Of a DNA stretch of 8,479 nt, positions 6,422 through 8,479 are shown piece after piece. Both the position numbers and the translations under genes were made by a program. Positions within the stretch are counted from its first letter, which is position 1, and every line of letters begins with the position of its first letter. Source of the stretch: Frankiaceae bacterium (lineage in GTDB: Bacteria > Actinomycetota > Actinomycetes > Mycobacteriales > SCTD01); assembly GCA_026786045.1 (NCBI GenBank), contig JAJAYV010000061.1:1-8479 (forward strand). The letters run 5' to 3'. The notes under the pieces were generated by a model, which did not search any database, was not told the DNA's origin, and saw nothing but the letters and a program-made list of their open reading frames with translations.

Positions 6422-6510
6422 GTGCCTGCGCCTCCGGTCGGGGGCCGACGGCGAGCCGACCGCTCGCGAGTCTGGCACAGCGAGCAGGCGCCGGTTGGCT
6501 GCTCGATCAC
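6418..6510 (-). CDS. Possible 30-residue ORF with a CxxC motif between the PBP and acyl-CoA ligase genes
   Basis: A GTG at 6508-6510 overlaps the PBP stop (GTGA) and opens a 30-codon frame whose TGA at 6418-6420 overlaps the ligase GTG (again GTGA). The predicted peptide begins MIEQPTGACSLCQTRERS and ends in a basic, Pro/Gly-rich tail. It has one CxxC pair and no recognisable domain. Against it: there is no Shine-Dalgarno, third-position G+C is clearly lower than in the neighbouring genes (about 23 of 29 by eye), and the stretch also carries hairpins and the ligase ribosome-binding site. In its favour is only the double end overlap, which mirrors the junctions elsewhere in this window. I give no function; it may simply be spacer. 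Confidence 0.25.
   Translation of the reverse strand: MIEQPTGACSLCQTRERSARRRPPTGGAGT
6431..6435 (-). promoter_or_regulatory. Shine-Dalgarno site choosing the acyl-CoA ligase start
   Basis: GGAGG on the minus strand, nine bases before GTG at 6419-6421. It favours this start over the in-frame GTG at 6476-6478, which has no comparable site nearby. Confidence 0.55.
6451..6467. terminator. GC-rich hairpin downstream of the PBP gene (weak terminator candidate)
   Basis: GCGAGC (6451-6456) pairs with GCTCGC (6462-6467) around a 5-base loop, about 40 bases after the PBP stop. There is no T-tract on the minus strand, so this is not a classical intrinsic terminator, although actinobacteria often use hairpins without one. 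A competing pairing exists between CGGTCGG (6435-6441) and CCGACCG (6456-6462). That pairing would come against the ligase Shine-Dalgarno and might affect its translation. Confidence 0.25.
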
Positions 6511-8479
6511 GTCGGCTGCTGCTCGCCGGCGGCGGCCGCCTTCGCCGCCCGGACCTCGGCGAGGATCTCGAAGGCGCGGTCGAAGACCAGCGCCGGCAGC
6601 GTGCCGCCGTAGACCTGGTCGAAGCCGTTGACGTCCTTCATGCCGCCGCAGGCGCGTCCCTCGACGCCCTCGCAGGACTGGTCCTCGTAGCCCATCCAGG
6701 TGGCGATGCACAGGCTCTGCGGTCCGCGGGCGCAGCCGATGAACCACGCGTCGGTGCTGTCGTTGGTCGTGCCCGTCTTGCCGTAGACGGGGAAGTCCTG
6801 GCGGGCGCGGCGGGCGGTGCCGCCGGGCTCGGTGACGCCGGACATCGCCTCCACCACGGCGTTGGCGACGTCGTCCGGCACGGCCCGGCCGGCCGGCTCG
6901 GGCACCTGCGGCGCCGAGGCGACGAGCATCCCCTCGGCCGTGCTCGTCTCGCGGACGTAGCGCGGCGCCATGCGCAGCCCGGAGTTCATGAACGTGCCGT
7001 ACGCGCTGGCCATCGACAGCGGCGAGACCAGCGCCGACGGGCCAAGGCCGAAGGAGTTGATGCTCGTGGAGAAGGCCGCCTCGTCGGCGACCACGCCGGC
7101 GTCGAGCATCGTCTGCTTGACCTGCTCGCGGCCGACCTCGATCGCGAGCGGGACGTAGACGGTGTTGACCGAGCCCTGCAGCGCCCGGCGCAGGGTCAGG
7201 CTGCCGCCGCCGCTGCGGCCGTCGTCGGCGTTGCAGTAGTCGTAGAAGCCGTCGTCCTCGGCGGCGTCGCGGATCCGGCCGCAGCCCGGCGCCGGTCGGC
7301 GGGTGTCCAGGGTCATGCCCTGCTCCAGCGCGACGGCGAGCGTGAACGGCTTGATCGTCGAGCCGGTCGACCGGCGGGCCGCGGTGGCCAGGTTGTAGGA
7401 GAAGCGCTGGTAGCCGTCGGCCGCCGGCCGGTCGCCCTTGGCCGGGTAGCGGCGCAGCGTCGTCATCGCCTTGACGTCGCCGTTGCTCGGGTCGATCGCC
7501 ACCACCGCGGCCTGCGGGTCGTCGGGGTCGGGCAGCACCTCGCGCACGGCCCGGGTGACCGCCTCCTGCAGGTCGGCGTCGAGCGTGGTCGTGACGCGTA
7601 GGCCGCCGCGGTAGAGCGCGTCCTCGTTCTCGGCGTACTCCCGGCGCAGCTGCTCGGTGACCAGGTCGACGTACTCCGGCGCGGTGCTCGGCGGTTCGGG
7701 CGGCGTCTCGCGCAGCGGCACGACCGCGCCGGCGCGGGTGAAGGCGTCGCTGGCCTGCTCGGAGGAGATGTAGCCGTTCACCACCATCTGGTTGAGCGTG
7801 TAGCGCTGCCGTTCCCGGGCGGTCTCGACGTCGCGGACCGGGTTCCACGCCGACGGGGCGGGCGCGATGCCGGCCAGCATCGACGCGCGGGCCAGCGCCA
7901 GCCCAGGGTCGCGCGCGCCGGTGGCCTCGTCGAGGTCGAGGTCCTTCACCTCGACGCCGTAGTAGTACTTCGCCGCCGCCTGCACGCCGTAGACGTTGTT
8001 GCCGAGGTAGAGCACGTTGAGGTAGTCGGTGAGGATCTGCTCCTTGCTCTGCCGGGCCTCGAGCCGCACGGCGAGGCCGGCCTCGCGCACCTTGCGCAGC
8101 AGGGTGCGGTCGTTGCCGACGTAGGCGTTCTTCACGTACTGCTGGGTGAGCGTCGAGCCGCCCTGGGTCCGCCCGCCGGTCAGGTCGCGGTAGGCCGCGC
8201 GGATCGTCGCCAGCGGATCGACGCCCTTGTGGTCCAGGAAGCGCGCGTCCTCAGCCGAGATGATCGCGTTGCGCATCACGTCGGGGATGTCGGCCGCGGC
8301 GATCTTCTCGCGCCGGTAGGGCGGGCGGAGCTGGCCGATCTGGGTGCCGTCGGAGGTGAGCAGCAGCACCGCGCGCGGCGCCGGCGCGACCGAACGCATG
8401 TCGAACGGCGCCGCCAGCAGGCCGGCGACGAAAGTCGTCATCGCGACCGCCACGGCGAGCACGAGCACCAGCGCGACGC
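6507..8479 (-). CDS. Class A penicillin-binding protein (GT51 transglycosylase plus transpeptidase), N-terminus cut by the window edge
   Basis: This bifunctional enzyme polymerises lipid II into glycan strands and cross-links the stem peptides outside the membrane. Numbering from the valine (GTG) codon at 8466-8468, a hydrophobic segment (1-20) is the membrane anchor. The GT51 domain follows, with ISAEDARFLDHKGVDP at 70-85 (catalytic E73), GGSTLTQQYVKN at 103-114, KVREAGLAVRLE at 126-137 and ILTDYLNVLYLG at 145-156. The transpeptidase has STIK at 370-373 with nucleophile S370, SVN at 433-435 and KTG at 564-566. All catalytic motifs are intact. The frame stays open to the right edge, so the true start lies outside. 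The C-terminus ends soon after the transpeptidase, with no PASTA repeats and no long Pro-rich tail. Six cysteines in three close pairs (396/412, 579/587, 599/607) suggest disulfides. Confidence 0.95.
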   Translation of the reverse strand, partial: VALVLVLAVAVAMTTFVAGLLAAPFDMRSVAPAPRAVLLLTSDGTQIGQLRPPYRREKIAAADIPDVMRNAIISAEDARFLDHKGVDPLATIRAAYRDLTGGRTQGGSTLTQQYVKNAYVGNDRTLLRKVREAGLAVRLEARQSKEQILTDYLNVLYLGNNVYGVQAAAKYYYGVEVKDLDLDEATGARDPGLALARASMLAGIAPAPSAWNPVRDVETARERQRYTLNQMVVNGYISSEQASDAFTRAGAVVPLRETPPEPPSTAPEYVDLVTEQLRREYAENEDALYRGGLRVTTTLDADLQEAVTRAVREVLPDPDDPQAAVVAIDPSNGDVKAMTTLRRYPAKGDRPAADGYQRFSYNLATAARRSTGSTIKPFTLAVALEQGMTLDTRRPAPGCGRIRDAAEDDGFYDYCNADDGRSGGGSLTLRRALQGSVNTVYVPLAIEVGREQVKQTMLDAGVVADEAAFSTSINSFGLGPSALVSPLSMASAYGTFMNSGLRMAPRYVRETSTAEGMLVASAPQVPEPAGRAVPDDVANAVVEAMSGVTEPGGTARRARQDFPVYGKTGTTNDSTDAWFIGCARGPQSLCIATWMGYEDQSCEGVEGRACGGMKDVNGFDQVYGGTLPALVFDRAFEILAEVRAAKAAAAGEQQPT

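Noticed and set aside
6422..6478. Longer acyl-CoA ligase starting at the GTG at 6476-6478.
   Set aside because: There is no convincing ribosome-binding site there, and the added residues are not family-like; the GGAGG at 6431-6435 fits the GTG at 6419-6421.
4898..6631. Long plus-strand ORF (577 residues) opposite the acyl-CoA ligase.
   Set aside because: It is antisense to a gene with every family motif; its composition is repetitive and no domain is recognisable.
6418..7848. Minus-strand 476-residue ORF overlapping the PBP in another frame.
   Set aside because: It is an Arg/Ala/Gly-rich out-of-frame shadow of the PBP. Only its last 30 codons are outside that gene, and these are listed separately as a doubtful small ORF.
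1..8479. tRNA or rRNA genes, CRISPR arrays, insertion sequences, riboswitches.
   Set aside because: Nearly all of the window is covered by recognised coding sequence. The two gaps (125 and about 85 bp) show no such structures, and no transposase or direct-repeat array is visible.

Overview
This is a very G+C-rich window whose gene content and order point to an actinobacterium. The signs are the rex-hemA-hemC-hemD order, a HemD fused to a worn-out CobA-like methyltransferase domain, frequent GTG starts and a Rex operator of the Streptomyces type. I cannot place it to genus. All intact genes lie on the minus strand, so they read from right to left. Both window ends cut genes, which fits a contig end on each side.

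From the right: a class A penicillin-binding protein (about 6507 to the right edge, N-terminus missing); a short spacer of about 85 bp that may hold a 30-codon ORF; a FadD-type acyl-CoA ligase (4847-6421); and an overlapping small glutaredoxin-like protein (4587-4850). A 125-bp intergenic region (4462-4586) follows. It carries a clear Rex operator, a second weaker operator-like palindrome two helical turns away, and a plausible promoter. It feeds the operon rex (3766-4461), hemA (2435-3769), hemC (1503-2438), hemD (1506 leftward).

The operon makes heme precursors. HemA reduces glutamyl-tRNA, HemC polymerises porphobilinogen to hydroxymethylbilane, and HemD cyclises that to uroporphyrinogen III. 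Rex reads the NADH/NAD+ balance and probably represses its own operon, tying heme supply to respiratory demand. Junctions inside the operon are 4-bp stop/start overlaps, implying translational coupling.

The one truly abnormal region is the left end. HemD runs normally on the minus strand to about position 217. Its next conserved stretch then appears on the plus strand at 3-215, flanked by an imperfect inverted repeat (1-62 against 223-284). The hemD reading frame is therefore broken by a fold-back rearrangement. The likeliest explanation is a chimeric or low-quality contig end, less likely a real inversion. Apart from this, the window is well-known housekeeping DNA and I see no new multi-gene system.
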